NCBI GenBank assembly: GCA_934725735.1
Contig: CAKVCP010000050.1
Location: forward strand, 1 to 15,211
DNA: 15,211 bases
From: an uncultured Thermoguttaceae bacterium
Lineage (GTDB): Bacteria > Planctomycetota > Planctomycetia > Pirellulales > Thermoguttaceae
Direction: 5' to 3'
Below the pieces are notes generated by a model. It had not been told where the DNA came from and did no database searches. It was given only the letters and a program-made list of their open reading frames with translations. Of this stretch, positions 14,716 through 15,211 are shown piece by piece (position 1 is the first letter of the stretch; the number at the start of each line of letters is the position of its first letter). The translations under genes were made by a program, and so were the position numbers.

Positions 14716-15211
14716 TCACTTCACTTCCGGGAATTCCTTTTCGAGGAGTTCTTTGAGGTGGGCGCCGCGCGCGCGCGTGTCGATCACTTTGCCGTCTTTG
14801 CCGACCAAAACCATCGTCGGAATGGCGTTCACGCCGTAGTAACGGGTCAGATCTTCATAGTTCTTTCCGTCTTTTTCATTCGCTTCCATGGAGAGCTTGC
14901 GAGACGCGGTCTTCCAGGGGAGCTTACGTTCTTCTTCGAATTTTTCGAGCGCGTTAAGATCCTGATCGAGGCTGTACCCGAGAACGTCGAAGCCCGCTTC
15001 ATGATACTTTTCATAAAGCGTAAGGACGTTAGGAATTTCGCCGACGCACGGACCGCACCACGTCGCCCAGAAGTCGACGAGAACGACCTTGCCGCGATAC
15101 GACTTCCAATCGATTTCCGTCTTGTCAAGATAGAGACCTTCAACCTTCATCTCATTTCCGACGAGGCTGTTGAAGCGAATCTTTCCTTCGAGAGTCGCCG
15201 CAACGTTCTTG
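14716..15211 (-). CDS. TlpA/ResA-like thioredoxin-fold protein, C-terminal part (5' end outside window)
   Basis: The C-terminal thioredoxin domain of a TlpA/ResA-like thiol-disulfide protein, which normally works outside the cytoplasmic membrane on cysteines of envelope or cytochrome proteins. Seen: VVLVDFWATWCGPCVGEIP with the redox motif WCGPC (15046-15060), the TlpA-type stretch LGYSLDQD, and the cis-proline loop GVNAIPTMVLVGKDGKVI. The reading frame stays open upstream of the Met at 15150 to the window edge (reading KNVAATLEGKIRFNSLVGNE just before it), so that Met is probably internal and the gene is cut by the window; a longer N-terminal region, often found in planctomycete relatives, is likely. 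It ends with EFPEVK at a normal place for the domain. It converges on the GH106-like gene, with a terminator hairpin between. Location and partners cannot be judged without the missing N-terminus. Confidence 0.93.
   Translation of the reverse strand, partial: KNVAATLEGKIRFNSLVGNEMKVEGLYLDKTEIDWKSYRGKVVLVDFWATWCGPCVGEIPNVLTLYEKYHEAGFDVLGYSLDQDLNALEKFEEERKLPWKTASRKLSMEANEKDGKNYEDLTRYYGVNAIPTMVLVGKDGKVIDTRARGAHLKELLEKEFPEVK

Noticed and set aside
15148..15150. ATG as the start of the thioredoxin gene
   Set aside because: The frame remains open upstream to the edge with plausible protein sequence, and no good ribosome site precedes this ATG.

Overview
The window looks like a piece of a GC-rich bacterial chromosome, most likely a planctomycete of the Pirellulales/Thermoguttaceae type. 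This is an inference from three things: codon use dominated by GCG, GAC, CGC and GAA; several large secreted or membrane proteins that resemble lineage-restricted planctomycete families; and a TlpA-type thioredoxin of the form common there. No rRNA, tRNA, CRISPR array, transposase or phage gene was found. It reads as ordinary chromosome, with a short accessory-looking patch at about 7.4-9.4 kb.

Layout. 1-2.1 kb: the 3' part of an aconitase gene, ending at a strong terminator. 2.1-3.2 kb (minus): an unrecognised single-pass membrane protein with its own terminator. 3.2-6.6 kb (plus): a good sigma70-type promoter, then a large exported helical protein with a proline-rich middle, then a small probable lipoprotein, closed by a very clear terminator. 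6.6-7.4 kb: a PIG-L/LmbE zinc deacetylase. 7.4-7.94 kb: a 519-base stretch without a gene, holding inverted repeats, a terminator, a promoter and a possible short leader or small RNA. 7.94-9.2 kb: a cysteine-rich small protein and a GNAT acetyltransferase, both with AT-richer codon use and a Firmicute-like appearance, so probably acquired. 9.4-11.1 kb (minus): a multi-spanning membrane acyltransferase of the HGSNAT/DUF5009 type, divergent from an 11.3-14.6 kb (plus) secreted glycoside hydrolase of the GH106 (alpha-L-rhamnosidase) type. 14.7 kb to the window end (minus): the 3' part of a TlpA/ResA-like thioredoxin gene that runs off the edge.

Working together. Most genes appear to be single transcription units with their own terminators; the only likely co-transcribed plus-strand pairs are 3490/5822 and 7942/8536. 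The clearest functional theme is glycan handling: a secreted rhamnosidase-like enzyme, a divergently transcribed membrane transacetylase of the family that acetylates glucosamine ends, and 2 kb away a PIG-L deacetylase of the family that removes acetyl from GlcNAc. Whether these cooperate is speculation. No new defence or mobile system could be shown. The most unusual items are the promoter/hairpin/terminator set at 7732-7849, the strong terminator only 36 bases before the PIG-L start, and the long non-membrane insert in the acyltransferase.
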